Assembly (NCBI GenBank): GCA_951813515.1
Contig: OX638346.1
Coordinates: forward strand, 1,853,617-1,917,616
Direction of reading: 5' to 3'
Source of the DNA: an uncultured Pseudomonadales bacterium
Lineage (GTDB): Bacteria; Pseudomonadota; Gammaproteobacteria; Pseudomonadales; Azotimanducaceae
DNA: 64,000 nucleotides
Below are positions 47,114-57,467 of the stretch, piece by piece. Every line of letters begins with the position of its first letter. Position 1 is the stretch's first letter. The notes beneath the pieces are model-generated. The model was not told where the DNA came from and searched no databases. It was given only the letters and a program-made list of their open reading frames with translations. A program made the position numbers and the translations under genes.

Positions 47114-48744
47114 TCCCACTCGATGGTGGCAGGCGGCTTGCTGGAAATGTCATAGACGACGCGGGAGACGTCTTCGATCTCGTTCATGATGCGATTCGAC
47201 ACGGTGCCCAACAGGTCGTAGGGCAGATGCGCCCAGCGGGCGGTCATGAAGTCGGTGGTTTCCACCGCGCGCAGGGCGATGACATGCGCGTAGCGGCGGG
47301 CGTCTCCGACGACGCCCACGGACTTGACGGGAAGATAGACGGCGAACGCCTGGTGCACCCGGTCGTAGTAGTCGGCGCGGCGCAGTTCCTCGATGAAGAT
47401 CGCGTCGGCGCGTCGGAGAACGTCGAGATACTCCCGCCTGACTTCCCCGATCACGCGCACGGCGAGACCGGGCCCGGGAAACGGATGGCGGAAGACCAAC
47501 TCCCGCGGCAGGCCGAGGGCGAGTCCCACCTTGCGCACTTCATCCTTGAACAGGTCGCGCAGGGGCTCCACCAGCTTGAGATGCATCCTGTCCGGCAGGC
47601 CGCCGACATTGTGGTGCGACTTGATGACGTGCGCCTTGCCGTACTTCGAGGCAGCGGATTCGATGACGTCCGGATATATCGTGCCCTGGCCGAGCCACCG
47701 CACGCCTTCGAGTTTCTCCGCCTCGCGCTGGAACACGTCGATGAAGGTCGCGCCGATCTGTTTGCGCTTGACCTCGGGATCATCCATGCCGCGCAACGCC
47801 TCGAGGAAGGTGTCCGAGGCGTCGACGGTGACCAGATCCAGGTCGAGCGCGTTCGACATGCCGCGGGAGAACGTCGCCTCAACTTCCTCGCGCTCGTTCA
47901 GTCGCAGGAGGCCGTTGTCGACGAAGACACAGGTGAGTTGATCGCCGATGGCGCGATCAAGCAGGGCAGCGGCGACGCTCGAGTCAACGCCGCCGGAGAG
48001 TCCGAGCACCACGCGCTCGTTGCCGACGGTCGCGCGCACCTCGCGCACTGCGCGTTCGATGATCTGTTCCGCCGTCCACGTGGCCCTGCACCCGCAGATG
48101 TTCCGCGCGAAATGGCCGAGGATCTCGGCGCCATTGCGCGTGTGCGTGACTTCAGGGTGGAACTGCACGCCATAGAAACGCCGATGTGGATCCGCCATGG
48201 CGGCGATGGGCGCGTTCGGCGTCCTGGCCGCGACCTCGAAACCCGGCGGCAGCGATACGACCTTGTCGCCGTGGCTCATCCAAACGGGTAGCCGGCCGTC
48301 GATCCCGAAGCGCCCGAGCAGGCCATCGGCACCGTTTTCGGCGAGGTCGATCTCGGCGCTGCCAAACTCGCGCTTGGAAGACGGTTCGACGGCGCCGCCG
48401 AGCTGGGCGGCCAGCGCATGCATGCCGTAGCAGATGCCGAGCACCGGAACCCCGGCGTCGAGCACGTGGTCCGGAATGCGGGGCGTCGATAGCTCGGTCA
48501 CGGTTTCGGGTCCACCGGAGAGAATCACTCCCCGCGGTTCAAACAGGTCGACGGATTCAGCGGGCAGGTCGAAAGGGTGAACCTCGCAATACACCCCGGC
48601 CTCGCGCACGCGGCGGGCGATGAGTTGCGTGTACTGCGAGCCGAAGTCGATGATCAGCAGGCGCTCGTCCGGCAGGCTTCCATCCGGCGAGCGATCATCG
48701 AATGTGGGCGCGCAGCCTTGTCGGTTTACGCTCTTTTCAGCCAA
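47110..48744 (-). CDS. guaA: GMP synthase (glutamine-hydrolysing)
   Basis: GuaA aminates XMP to GMP. The class I glutaminase domain has [18 protein letters not shown], nucleophile Cys in GICYGMHAL and HPEVTH; the ATP-pyrophosphatase P-loop is LSGGVDSSV; the dimerisation domain ends PPATIEWE. The only acceptable start after guaB is TTG 48744, overlapping the guaB stop, with an N terminus about 20 residues longer than usual and no clear ribosome site. Another TTG at 48801 is in frame. Coupled to guaB. Confidence 0.94.
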   Translation of the reverse strand: MAEKSVNRQGCAPTFDDRSPDGSLPDERLLIIDFGSQYTQLIARRVREAGVYCEVHPFDLPAESVDLFEPRGVILSGGPETVTELSTPRIPDHVLDAGVPVLGICYGMHALAAQLGGAVEPSSKREFGSAEIDLAENGADGLLGRFGIDGRLPVWMSHGDKVVSLPPGFEVAARTPNAPIAAMADPHRRFYGVQFHPEVTHTRNGAEILGHFARNICGCRATWTAEQIIERAVREVRATVGNERVVLGLSGGVDSSVAAALLDRAIGDQLTCVFVDNGLLRLNEREEVEATFSRGMSNALDLDLVTVDASDTFLEALRGMDDPEVKRKQIGATFIDVFQREAEKLEGVRWLGQGTIYPDVIESAASKYGKAHVIKSHHNVGGLPDRMHLKLVEPLRDLFKDEVRKVGLALGLPRELVFRHPFPGPGLAVRVIGEVRREYLDVLRRADAIFIEELRRADYYDRVHQAFAVYLPVKSVGVVGDARRYAHVIALRAVETTDFMTARWAHLPYDLLGTVSNRIMNEIEDVSRVVYDISSKPPATIEWE

Positions 48745-50206
48745 TCGGGTAGTTCGGCGGTTCTTTGGTGATCGAAACGTCGTGTACGTGGCCTTCCGCA
48801 AGGCTGGCCGAGGAGATCTTCACGAACTTCGTCGACGTGCGCATGGCATCGATATCCTTCGAACCCGTATACCCCATGGAAGCGCGGACGCCGCCCATGA
48901 GTTGATGCACGATGGGGCTCACGGGCCCGCGATACGGCACCCGGCCTTCGATCCCTTCGGGCACGAGCTTGCCATTGTTGCCATCGGGTTCCTGGAAGTA
49001 ACGGTCGCCAGAACCGTGTTCGCCGTCCATGGCGGCGATGGAACCCATGCCCCGGTAGGACTTGTAGGTTCGGCCCTGGTACAGCTCGACCTCTCCCGGC
49101 GCTTCGTCGGTGCCGGCCAGCAGCGCGCCGACCATGACGACGCTGGCCCCTGCGCCGAGGGCCTTGGCGATGTCGCCCGAAAAACGGACTCCTCCGTCCG
49201 CGATGACGGGGATGCCATCCTCTTCCGCTTCCTCGGCGACCTCCGCCACTGCGGTGATCTGCGGAACGCCTATGCCGGAGACGACGCGGGTGGTACAGAT
49301 GCTGCCGGGCCCGATGCCGACCTTGACGCAGTCCACGCCGGCCCCGATCAATGCGCGGGCGCCTTCCTTCGTGGCCACGTTGCCGCCGACCAGCGGCAAC
49401 CTCGGATACTTCTGCTTGATCCAGCTTATGCGGTCCAGAACGCGCTGGGAGTGGCCGTGCGCGGTATCCACCACCAGTACATCCACTCCGGCTTCGACCA
49501 GCGCAGCAACGCGGTCGTCGGTGTCTTCACCGGTGCCTACTCCGGCGCCGACGCGGAGTTGTCCCTCGCCGTCCTTGCAGGCATTCGGAAAAGTCTGCGC
49601 CTTGGTGATGTCCTTCACGGTCACCATGCCGGTAAGGCGGAAGTCGCCTTCGGTGATCAGTATCTTCTCGATGCGATTGCGGTGCAGGAGGTCCGTGATC
49701 TCCTCGAAAGTCGCGCCCTCCGGCGCCGTGACCAGGCGCTCCTTTGGCGTCATCACTTCGGATATGGATGCGTCGAACCGCTGCTCGAACCGGATATCGC
49801 GGCTGGTGACGATGCCGAGCAGTCTGTTGCCGCGCACCACGGGGACGCCGGAAATATTGTGTTCCGCGGTCAGTGCGATCAGGTCGCGCACGGTGCGTTC
49901 CGGACCAATGGTCACCGGGTCGCGAATGATCCCGCTCTCGAATTTCTTTACCAGTCGCACCTCGCGCGCCTGGCGTTCGAGCGGCATGTTCTTGTGCACG
50001 ATGCCGATGCCGCCTTCCTGGGCCATGGCGATGGCGAGACGTCCCTCGGTGACGGTGTCCATGGCGGCGGACATCAGGGGAATGTTGAGGGCGATGTCCT
50101 TGGTCAGGCGGGTTCGGAGGTCGACTTCGGAGGGCAGGGTCTGCGAATACGCAGGCAGCAGCAGGACATCGTCGAAGGTGAGCGCTTCCTGCACGATCCG
50201 CAGCAT
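48737..50206 (-). CDS. guaB: IMP dehydrogenase
   Basis: GuaB oxidises IMP to XMP with NAD. The 489 residues from ATG 50206 ([21 protein letters not shown]) fit the family. A CBS-domain pair sits at about 95-200 ([21 protein letters not shown]); the active-site loop is [12 protein letters not shown] with the catalytic cysteine, and MGSIAAM and the flap motif SYRGMGS follow. An open frame that continues upstream to 50614 is antisense to the transposase remnant and is rejected. Confidence 0.96.
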   Translation of the reverse strand: MLRIVQEALTFDDVLLLPAYSQTLPSEVDLRTRLTKDIALNIPLMSAAMDTVTEGRLAIAMAQEGGIGIVHKNMPLERQAREVRLVKKFESGIIRDPVTIGPERTVRDLIALTAEHNISGVPVVRGNRLLGIVTSRDIRFEQRFDASISEVMTPKERLVTAPEGATFEEITDLLHRNRIEKILITEGDFRLTGMVTVKDITKAQTFPNACKDGEGQLRVGAGVGTGEDTDDRVAALVEAGVDVLVVDTAHGHSQRVLDRISWIKQKYPRLPLVGGNVATKEGARALIGAGVDCVKVGIGPGSICTTRVVSGIGVPQITAVAEVAEEAEEDGIPVIADGGVRFSGDIAKALGAGASVVMVGALLAGTDEAPGEVELYQGRTYKSYRGMGSIAAMDGEHGSGDRYFQEPDGNNGKLVPEGIEGRVPYRGPVSPIVHQLMGGVRASMGYTGSKDIDAMRTSTKFVKISSASLAEGHVHDVSITKEPPNYPIG

Positions 50207-50275
50207 GTGAAACCCGGACTTTGCTAAACGCGCAATATTACGCCCCGGCTTCGATGGAGTAAATGGACCGCACTG

Positions 50276-50332
50276 TCCAACGCGAAGTGAGGGTGAAGCG
50301 AAGGTCCGATTCCAACGCGAAGTGAGGGTGAA
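50276..50332. repeat. two 22-bp direct repeats upstream of guaB
   Basis: TCCAACGCGAAGTGAGGGTG followed by AA occurs at 50276-50297 and 50311-50332, a 35-bp period. It lies between the guaB start and the transposase remnant, at the edge where GC content falls. It may be a promoter-region duplication or scar of the insertion event. Confidence 0.7.
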
Positions 50333-50358
50333 ACGGGTGTTCGACGCATCATTCGGGG

Positions 50359-50658
50359 ATGATCGTGGACATTCAGACGCGGCGGCTACGCACCATCGAG
50401 CAGCTTCGCGCCTTCGTGGAAGGCAACGAGGCGGTGGACTTTCAACCGAGGGACCGGGGCGAGGCGTACGGCTTCGCGCGGGCGACGCTGGAGCGCTTCG
50501 GCTACCGCCGGCTCGGCAAGCGCGACAAGGGGGTGGTTCTGCGGTTCCTGGTGGCCGCGACGGGCATCTCGCGCCAGCAGATGGAGCGCCTGGTGCGGCA
50601 GTGGCGGGACACATGCATCGAGGACCATTTACTATCCTCTGATTTTCATAAGAGCTAG
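50359..50658 (+). pseudogene. truncated integrase/transposase N terminus (DDE type)
   Basis: Residues 1-85 ([57 protein letters not shown]) match the helical N-terminal region of IS481/integrase-like transposases, which are normally over 300 residues with a DDE core. Here the frame ends after 99 codons and no catalytic domain follows. Homology stops at about 50620, where AT-richer sequence begins; the last dozen codons are foreign. This marks the left border of the acquired segment. Confidence 0.75.
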
Positions 50659-52538
50659 AACTGATAAGTCACATTGACGCGTCCATGCATTCCCGCTGCA
50701 GGGAAACCGACTGCCTCAAAGTAATTCTCGTCGAGCGCGTTATCGATTGCGAAACCAACCCGAAAACGATCATTGATATCGTACGACATAGCAACGTCTA
50801 GCCGCTGGTAACCATCGAGGTAAATTCCACCCGTTGGTATCGATACTTCCCAAAAATTATCTAGCGCCAAAAAATTGGCCGCAAAAAGCCATTGGTCGTC
50901 GATTCGCCAATCAACACTAACACCACCACGCCACTTCGGTCGCGACCGCAGCGTGGCATCGGAACCCCTTATGTCACTGTCTGCATAGGTTACGTGAAGA
51001 TCAAGATTGACCGATGAGGTCATCGGCCATTGCAGAACTAACTCCACACCTTCAGTGACAACCTTCGAGCGATTTACATTCGTAAACAACATGGGATCGA
51101 AATCGATGAGGTTCTCAAACTCATGGCGATAAACGCTGAGTTCAATCAGTTTCGAGGTGCCGATCGAGTGTCGGTAGCCGACATCAAAACTCGTTGCGGT
51201 TTCCGATACGAGATCGGCATTGCCGACAAGTGGATGGCCCAACGCGAAGAAGCTGGGTGCTTTGAACGCTTCGCTCCAATTCAGCCGCAGTGCGCCGCCG
51301 TTTCCCGGTAGTGTGTAGACAGCGCCGAACTGAGCGCTGGTCTCATCGAACGTATCATCAGGATCGTCCCAGCGCAGGCTTGCCAGCAGTTGTACAGCAT
51401 TGAATCTGTACTCGACTTCGGTAAATGCGCTAAGCGTTTCTCGTTTCAATCCAAAGTCCGTGGGTATTGGGAAGCCAAAATCAAGGATGCCGGTACTCCT
51501 GCCATCTTCGTTCTGCCACTCGCCGCCTACGACAACTGCAGCCGAACCGCCGAGATTACGCGAGAGAACAAAGGAGAACTGGTCACGAGAAAAAACGGTA
51601 TCAGCCGAATTCGGCGGTACACCGTTAAAGACGCCGGGCGCGATGCCTGGCGAACTCGCGTCTTCACGACGCTCGTAGCGACTGACCGCAAGCCTTGATT
51701 TCCAGGCGGGTCCGATTGTTTGGTTCAGATACAGACGTGCGTGCGACTCCTTTATGGCGCGCTGATCCACATCGCGAAGGACGGCGAAGTGGGGCCCACC
51801 GCTGTCTTCCGGAAAGCTCGTACTATTCGCATCCTGGTATCGCAGCTGCAGACCGGTCTCGCCTGACGTTCCTACCTTCATGCTGAGTGAACCATCCAGC
51901 CCCCAGTCATCGTACCCGGCACGGTCTATCTCGCCGTCTTCGGTTAAGGTGCGTACTGCGATCGTGCCAGTCACCTTGCCCACGTTTCCGCCAAGTGCCA
52001 CGCGTCCGGATCTCAGCCCGTGACCGCCAACTTCCGCACGAACTTGCGCACCGTCATCTGGCGATCGGGTGACAATGTTGATGACACCGGCAAGCGCGTC
52101 CGATCCGTGAACGGCGGACATCGGCCCTCTGATAATTTCAACGCGGTCAACGCTGGCAAGGTCGAGATAGGAGAAATCATACGATCCACCGCGTGTATTG
52201 GTGGAGTCGTTTACCTTGATACCGTCAATGAGGACCACGGTGAAATTGGGCTCACCCCCGCGTAATACAACGCTGGTGACTCCACCACGGCCGCCCTGTT
52301 GAATAACATTGATTCCAGCAATCTGTCGTACCAGCTCTGTGACATTGGCAAATTGGCGTGCGTCTATTTTAGTGCGCTCGATCGTTGTCGCTGACTGAGT
52401 CAATTCAGCGGCCGACCGGTGCAGTCGAGATGCCGTTACGACGATCGTTTCCAGCACAGATTCATCCTCGGCTGAAAGGCCCGGATGCCAAACAAACGTG
52501 CACACCAGGGCTGTTAGGAACACGGAAAGTCGTTTCAT
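50655..52538 (-). CDS. TonB-dependent receptor, BtuB-like
   Basis: A 627-residue outer-membrane receptor with signal peptide ([19 protein letters not shown]), TonB box [10 protein letters not shown], plug ([60 protein letters not shown]) and a 22-strand type barrel ending in phenylalanine (VNVTYQF). The plug closely resembles the BtuB group, but no cobalamin riboswitch or partner genes are visible, so the ligand is open. It follows the DUF6807/heme gene by about 100 bases in a leftward gene set and ends convergent with the transposase remnant. Confidence 0.9.
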   Translation of the reverse strand: MKRLSVFLTALVCTFVWHPGLSAEDESVLETIVVTASRLHRSAAELTQSATTIERTKIDARQFANVTELVRQIAGINVIQQGGRGGVTSVVLRGGEPNFTVVLIDGIKVNDSTNTRGGSYDFSYLDLASVDRVEIIRGPMSAVHGSDALAGVINIVTRSPDDGAQVRAEVGGHGLRSGRVALGGNVGKVTGTIAVRTLTEDGEIDRAGYDDWGLDGSLSMKVGTSGETGLQLRYQDANSTSFPEDSGGPHFAVLRDVDQRAIKESHARLYLNQTIGPAWKSRLAVSRYERREDASSPGIAPGVFNGVPPNSADTVFSRDQFSFVLSRNLGGSAAVVVGGEWQNEDGRSTGILDFGFPIPTDFGLKRETLSAFTEVEYRFNAVQLLASLRWDDPDDTFDETSAQFGAVYTLPGNGGALRLNWSEAFKAPSFFALGHPLVGNADLVSETATSFDVGYRHSIGTSKLIELSVYRHEFENLIDFDPMLFTNVNRSKVVTEGVELVLQWPMTSSVNLDLHVTYADSDIRGSDATLRSRPKWRGGVSVDWRIDDQWLFAANFLALDNFWEVSIPTGGIYLDGYQRLDVAMSYDINDRFRVGFAIDNALDENYFEAVGFPAAGMHGRVNVTYQF

Positions 52539-52558
52539 GAGTATCCAGGGCGGAGGCC

Positions 52559-52596
52559 ATGGCGGCTCTCATCCCCGCTTCGCGAATGGCCGCCAT
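52559..52596. other. hairpin upstream of the BtuB-like gene
   Basis: ATGGCGGC at 52559-52566 pairs with GCCGCCAT at 52589-52596, loop 22 bases. There is no T-run, so it is not a typical terminator; it lies 21 bases before the receptor start codon and may affect mRNA processing or translation. Confidence 0.4.
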
Positions 52597-52637
52597 CAAG
52601 AAAGTGCATGTGGAAGCGGATTGGCCGCGATACTTCT

Positions 52638-55600
52638 TCAAAGGTCTACTTGTCTTGTCGTCATTAAGTAAGCAACCAAATTGAGAACCTCCTTATCTGT
52701 CAGATTCGCGAAAATGCCTTCTGGCATCATGGACAGCTCAGAGCCCTCTCGAGATTGGATATTCGATTTATTGATCAGTACCGAATCCTGTCCCACAACT
52801 CGGAGCGTTAGAGTGCGTTCGTTCTCAGAGGCGATATTGCCTGCATAAGTCCTGCCGTCACGGGTTGTCACCATCACCATCTTGTAGTCGTCCTGTATTT
52901 CGGCGCTGGGGTCCAGAATATTACTGAGCAGGTAGTCGATATTGGTGCGGTTCGAGCCGGTGATGTCCGGACCCAAGATGCCTCCGTTACCGTACATCTT
53001 GTGGCAGGTCCCACAGAGATTATCGTACATCTCTCGTCCTTTACGCGCGTCGGCTGAGGTGAGGGCCTCATCGTTCAGGAGCGCCTTATATTTCGCGATA
53101 GCAGCAACTTTCTCAGCGGAGAGTGGGCTGATTGGGCCCCAGACTTCGAGAAATCCGCTACCTACTACCCGGTGCAGTTGCCGGGCAGCGTAGGCTGGAA
53201 CGTCCCGTTTAGGTATGAGGTTTTCCCTCAGTGCGTGCATCAATATGCGACCATAGTTAGTGCGCGATGCCAACACCTGAACGACCTCCAGTTTCTCGGG
53301 AGAACTGAAACTATCGTATTCCCGCAACAGCATGACCCCCAATTCTTTTGGGCGATCGAAGGCAGCCACGGCGCGGATCGCTTCGATGCGCAGGTCTGGG
53401 TTACGCAGCAAGCCCGGAAGTTCATCAATGAGCCCTTCATGTTGTTGTCGGGCAAGACCGTTCACGGCGCGCCTACGGGCCTCTGTGTCAGCATTCTGGT
53501 CTTTCAGTGTGGTCATTAACTGTTTGGCTGCCTCAATGCCACCAAATTGTTGCGAGATCGTTTGAGCGAGATCCGCCACACTGTCGTCTGCCTGTAGCCT
53601 GGCATAAACCGAGTCCCAATTGCCCGGAGGCGTCACATCTAATTGACCTTCAAGGCCGGCTCGCATCCCCGTCAAAAGCGCAAGCCGTGCATCCGACCGT
53701 TCTTCGACAGCCGTAAGGAGCATTTCAAGCTCATTGGCATCCACAGCACGGCGGGCAATGTATTCGGTGAGCATCGGAATCTTGCTGCTTTTGGCAAGCT
53801 CGAGTGCCCGGCCGGGATTCCCCGCTACGAGGGGCTCGATAGCGAACCAGATCATTTTGGGTATGTTGTGATCGTCGGTATCTTCGCCTTTCTTGACGAG
53901 CGCCTGTGCGATTTGCCAGCGGTCATCATGGTTAATGCGTTGTAGAGCAGCGGCAAGGTACAGTCGCACTACCGGAGAATCATCTTCGCGGGCCATGCGG
54001 GCGAAGGTGTCCATAGCCCGTGTCGGTGGAGAATTATCCTCATTCAACAACTGGATGGCCCAGGCTCGGATGTGGGGATCCTTATCTTCCAGCGCGTTCA
54101 TCAGATCCTCAGCTGCAAAGCCGCCGGTTATGTGTGTTGTCCACATGGCCCGCAGACGTACGTCCGGATTCGAGTTCGACCGGAATATTTCGTGCAATCG
54201 CCCATGAACTGAATCCTCCAGTTCACCCTTGGCTGCACGGGCTTGTAGAATCACACGCGCCCGGCGCGCGTGCCATGCGCTCTTGCTGAGCTGCAGTTCA
54301 ACCAGCTGCGCATCTGTCATTGTTTTCAGGTCGTCATAACGTCCATCCCAGTTTTGTGCCAGGGATGTCTTCGGTGTAATGCGGAAAATCCGTCCGGTAT
54401 CTTTATGCAGAACCTCACTGCCGCAAATATCTGCGTCGTGCCAGTCCAACACGTAGACCGCGCCCTCAGGTCCAACCTCCATGCTGAAGCCTACCCACTG
54501 GGCATTGTTGGCAAGTAGGAAATCATCGCCGTGTTTTGCCACGAATCCGGAACCTTTCGGTTCGAGCACATCTGACAAAACAGCATGCTCGTGGATGTTT
54601 GCCATGAAGAGGCGTCCATGATGCTTTTTCGGAAACGCATCGGACAAATAAACGCGCGCACCACCATGTGCCGACCGGTGACGGTGGTCAACGATGGTAC
54701 GAATGTCACCATAGACATATGGATTGAAATGCTGACCGCCCTGGCGATGGTAAATCCCTCCCGGGATCACGTGAAAGGCATGCGGAATGACGCATGCGCT
54801 GATAAACAACTGGCCTTTTGCGTCGTAATCGATTCCCCACGGGTTACTGAAGCCGTGCGCAACTACCTCAAAACGATCTTTCGTGGGGTGATACCGCCAA
54901 ACGCCGCCGTTGATGTCTACGCCTTCCAGGTCCTGCCAGTCCGGATTGTTCCAGTAGGACGACCCTTTAGATTCACGCTTCCTGACGCCGACATCCAAAT
55001 ACGCCGGGAAGGGCTCCTTATGTCCATAGAGTCGGGCATCTCCGTTTGGCTTTTTGATTTTCGAAGGTGTGGCGAAGCCTTCCAGGCCGTAAAGCCACCC
55101 GTCTGGCCCCCAGTGCAAGCTGTTGATGGTCTCATGTCGATCCCGGATACCCCAGCCGGTGAGCAGGATTTCAACGTCGTCTATGTCGCCCACGTCATCG
55201 CCATCTTTGTCGGGGACAAAAAGCAAGTTAGGCGGGGCACCCAAAAAAAGCCCGTCGAAGCCAACTGCGAGCGCGGACGGAAACGGGATACCCTCCAGAA
55301 ACACTTTTACGTCATCGGCTGCACCATCGTGGTCCGTGTCTTCCAGAATCAGAATGCGACTGTCGCCGGAGTTTGAAAACCCCGTACCACGGGTTTCGTA
55401 GTCGCGGTTCTCCGCAACCCACATACGGCCGCGATCGTCCCAGGCAAAAGCCATAGGTTGGGTGATCATCGGCTCTGATGCCCAGGCGTTAACCTCGAAG
55501 CCGTCGATCACCGTCATGGCGTTCACAGCCTCTTCGGGCGTCAGAAACTTTTCCGCCCGTCCTTCCTCTTGCGCGACTTTCCAAAGTGCCTTGAAGTCGC

Positions 55601-56678
55601 CGCCGCTGTAGTCTTGCCACAGACTCGTCATTTCGACGTCGTTGAACTCGCCGGTATAGACAACCAGCCTGTGGCGGATGATCTCGCTCGAACCCTTCTT
55701 GATGTGCCAATCGCCCATGCGTGACCTAGCCGGACCGACACCGAGTTGGCCATCGACTCGCCAGGATTGCGGAAAGCCTCCGTTATCCGGGTGATCAAAG
55801 ATGGCGATATGTCCAAGATCATCACGACCCTCGATCTCCATGCCGACATCGACCCACATGGCACGTTTTCCTTCTGCCTGTTGGTTGCGCTGCCGGGCCG
55901 CATTGACGGCTTCGCCGCGAATACCCTTACGATACGGCATACGAAGAAACAGTCCGCCATAGTCGTATTCGCCGATTGTAATATCGGTTTGTGCTGCGCC
56001 AGTCCACTCCAGGTCGAGGATAAATTTGTCCCCGTCCGCGCGCATGGTCCAGCTCTGGGTTTCCGTCATGATGTTCTCGCCCGCTTCATCCAGCATCTGG
56101 TAAACCGTCTGCCATTTGACCTCTTCGCCCATGGCTTGAACCACAGTCGCCGAGTCTCGCCGCCAGTAGTCACTTTCGGGATGGTGAAAGAAATCTCGAC
56201 CATGGGCCTTCACGAGTTCTGCCGGCTTGTCCCCCCCCTTGCCTCCACCCTTTCGGTGCCACTCTTTATTCCACTTTTTGACGGTATCTTTTGGTACAGG
56301 CTGGCCGTTGACTCGCGTAAAGCCCCAATAAAGACCGGTCTGGTGCTTGTGATGTCCCGGGCTGTCTTCGGTCAGCTCGCCGTTACCGTCCGGAGCATTT
56401 ATCGGATGCAGATATGGCCGGAAGTCCGGCCTGGCGTTTTGCGTCACAATGGGCTGTGTACCATCGGCCCGGTAAATGGCGATGGTCCCGGCCGCATCGG
56501 CCTGCTCGATTCTCAATTGCGTGGGACCGGCCGATTCGGTGTGTCCTGAATTCGCCAAACCACAGCTGCCATACGCCAGCATCATGGCCAGAAGAGTGGC
56601 AGCCGGCCTGCTTAGAAAGCGGCTGCGCTGTATCGAGGCCGCAATGATCTTAAAGAATTTGTCTTTTTGGGGTAACAC
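52638..56678 (-). CDS. DUF6807 (PmoA) / PVC-type heme-binding / HEAT / cytochrome c fusion protein
   Basis: A 1346-residue exported protein. Regions in order: a signal-like N terminus (AATLLAMMLAYGSCGLA); a DUF6807/PmoA-like domain (about 50-385: SPGHHKHQTGLYWGF); a beta propeller of the PVC-type heme/glucose dehydrogenase kind (about 400-800: PMAFAWDDRGRMWVAENRDY, WGIDYDAKGQLF); HEAT repeats (about 830-1190); a C-terminal cytochrome c with CGTCHKMYG and methionine in SMMPEG. This build is typical of Planctomycetes/Verrucomicrobia. GTG 56678 has AAGGA eight bases upstream and follows the TMEM220 remnant stop by 11 bases, preferred to the further start 56723. Confidence 0.85.
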   Translation of the reverse strand: MLPQKDKFFKIIAASIQRSRFLSRPAATLLAMMLAYGSCGLANSGHTESAGPTQLRIEQADAAGTIAIYRADGTQPIVTQNARPDFRPYLHPINAPDGNGELTEDSPGHHKHQTGLYWGFTRVNGQPVPKDTVKKWNKEWHRKGGGKGGDKPAELVKAHGRDFFHHPESDYWRRDSATVVQAMGEEVKWQTVYQMLDEAGENIMTETQSWTMRADGDKFILDLEWTGAAQTDITIGEYDYGGLFLRMPYRKGIRGEAVNAARQRNQQAEGKRAMWVDVGMEIEGRDDLGHIAIFDHPDNGGFPQSWRVDGQLGVGPARSRMGDWHIKKGSSEIIRHRLVVYTGEFNDVEMTSLWQDYSGGDFKALWKVAQEEGRAEKFLTPEEAVNAMTVIDGFEVNAWASEPMITQPMAFAWDDRGRMWVAENRDYETRGTGFSNSGDSRILILEDTDHDGAADDVKVFLEGIPFPSALAVGFDGLFLGAPPNLLFVPDKDGDDVGDIDDVEILLTGWGIRDRHETINSLHWGPDGWLYGLEGFATPSKIKKPNGDARLYGHKEPFPAYLDVGVRKRESKGSSYWNNPDWQDLEGVDINGGVWRYHPTKDRFEVVAHGFSNPWGIDYDAKGQLFISACVIPHAFHVIPGGIYHRQGGQHFNPYVYGDIRTIVDHRHRSAHGGARVYLSDAFPKKHHGRLFMANIHEHAVLSDVLEPKGSGFVAKHGDDFLLANNAQWVGFSMEVGPEGAVYVLDWHDADICGSEVLHKDTGRIFRITPKTSLAQNWDGRYDDLKTMTDAQLVELQLSKSAWHARRARVILQARAAKGELEDSVHGRLHEIFRSNSNPDVRLRAMWTTHITGGFAAEDLMNALEDKDPHIRAWAIQLLNEDNSPPTRAMDTFARMAREDDSPVVRLYLAAALQRINHDDRWQIAQALVKKGEDTDDHNIPKMIWFAIEPLVAGNPGRALELAKSSKIPMLTEYIARRAVDANELEMLLTAVEERSDARLALLTGMRAGLEGQLDVTPPGNWDSVYARLQADDSVADLAQTISQQFGGIEAAKQLMTTLKDQNADTEARRRAVNGLARQQHEGLIDELPGLLRNPDLRIEAIRAVAAFDRPKELGVMLLREYDSFSSPEKLEVVQVLASRTNYGRILMHALRENLIPKRDVPAYAARQLHRVVGSGFLEVWGPISPLSAEKVAAIAKYKALLNDEALTSADARKGREMYDNLCGTCHKMYGNGGILGPDITGSNRTNIDYLLSNILDPSAEIQDDYKMVMVTTRDGRTYAGNIASENERTLTLRVVGQDSVLINKSNIQSREGSELSMMPEGIFANLTDKEVLNLVAYLMTTRQVDL

Positions 56679-56689
56679 AATAGGAATCC

Positions 56690-56817
56690 TTATTTTGCAA
56701 TGTGGTTTCGACCCTTCGACCAATGGCGGGCCGTAAAAAGGAGCATGGTCATCCAGATCACAATGATGAGTAGTCCGCCGAATTCACGTGCTTGTTCAAC
56801 TTCGATACTTTTCATTT
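56690..56817 (-). pseudogene. 3' remnant of TMEM220-like gene cut off by the IS1595 element
   Basis: The minus-strand frame entering from the target duplication reads SIEVEQAREFGGLLIIVIW then MTMLLFTARHWSKGRNHIAK and stops at TAA 56692-56690. Joined to the other flank at the duplicated TTTCATTT, it continues the 60513-60788 frame exactly (SMEMK then SIEVEQAREF), restoring an intact membrane protein with one further transmembrane helix. It has no start of its own. Confidence 0.85.
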
Positions 56818-56845
56818 GGGGATTATTGACCTATTTAGACACGCG
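56810..56845. repeat. left target duplication and left inverted repeat of the IS1595 element
   Basis: Target copy TTTCATTT at 56810-56817, then the left repeat 56818-56845 starting GGGGATTATTGACC. It matches the right end at 27 of 28 positions. Confidence 0.92.
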
Positions 56846-57074
56846 GGAACACTGCAACATGAACCTCTTTTGTTTTTCTGACGTTAGATTCCAGCATACG
56901 CCGCATATTGGCTCGCCAGCATTGACTTTGTTTTTTGTTTGAGAAAACTTGCACATTGGCAAGAGACTACAACACTTATGCCAGTGCCAATAAAGACCCC
57001 ATCGCATGAATGGTCTAATAGGCCACTCTGGTGCTATCAACGCCTTATTGTGTTGCATCCTGATTCCTTAATGC

Positions 57075-57245
57075 TTAGGAATCATTCTCTAGCTTCAGTC
57101 CCAATGCTTTAGTAAGATTTGGCGGTCCATCCATTCTTTCGTACAAGCCATCGAATCCGCTTTTCGTTGCGGAGTGTAGTCTCTTGATTCCATCATCGAT
57201 GCTGTCCAGCTTTTCCAGCTTGTCTAAGCTAATTAGCTCTTCCAT
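57075..57245 (-). CDS. 56-residue passenger protein sharing a motif with the 81-residue passenger
   Basis: A short gene running from ATG 57245 to TAA 57077-57075, with GGGAG seven to nine bases before the start. Residues about 7-36 (LDKLEKLDSIDDGIK then RLHSATKSGF) match the 81-residue protein at 60177-60422 (LAKLDKLDSIDEGIK then LLHQATKSGF). It is too short for standard gene calling, but homology within the element supports it. It begins 33 bases after the 62-residue gene on the same strand. Function unknown; the motif is helical. Confidence 0.75.
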   Translation of the reverse strand: MEELISLDKLEKLDSIDDGIKRLHSATKSGFDGLYERMDGPPNLTKALGLKLENDS

Positions 57246-57278
57246 CAATTATCTCCCGTAGTGTGGATTTGTGTGCGG

Positions 57279-57467
57279 CTAGGGATCGGACTCATCGGCT
57301 GACGATTCGCCGTCTAGCTCCCTTTGCAACTCCTCTTCCCATTCCGCCTGATCGTCAAGGGGAGGAAGGTCGAAGACGGTCTTAGCCGCCCTCTCCATGC
57401 GCTTTAGGGTGACTTCGCGGGAATCCCGCCTAGACCCTACGCCGCTTCTTTTTCGCCCTGTGGCCAT
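57279..57467 (-). CDS. 62-residue passenger protein, charged, unknown function
   Basis: Starts MATGRKRSGVGSRRDSREVT (basic) and ends in a strongly acidic stretch (EWEEELQRELDGESSADESD). It overlaps the transposase 3' end by 31 bases on the same strand, so it is probably translated from the transposase mRNA. No family recognised; a small regulator or DNA-binding accessory is possible but unsupported. Confidence 0.6.
   Translation of the reverse strand: MATGRKRSGVGSRRDSREVTLKRMERAAKTVFDLPPLDDQAEWEEELQRELDGESSADESDP

Noticed and set aside
48620..50227. 535-codon plus-strand frame opposite guaB
   Set aside because: Antisense shadow; guaB motifs are complete on the minus strand.
52539..52637. 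Cobalamin riboswitch before the BtuB-like receptor
   Set aside because: Only 99 bases are available and none of the B12-box sequence is present; a simple 8-bp hairpin is all that is seen.
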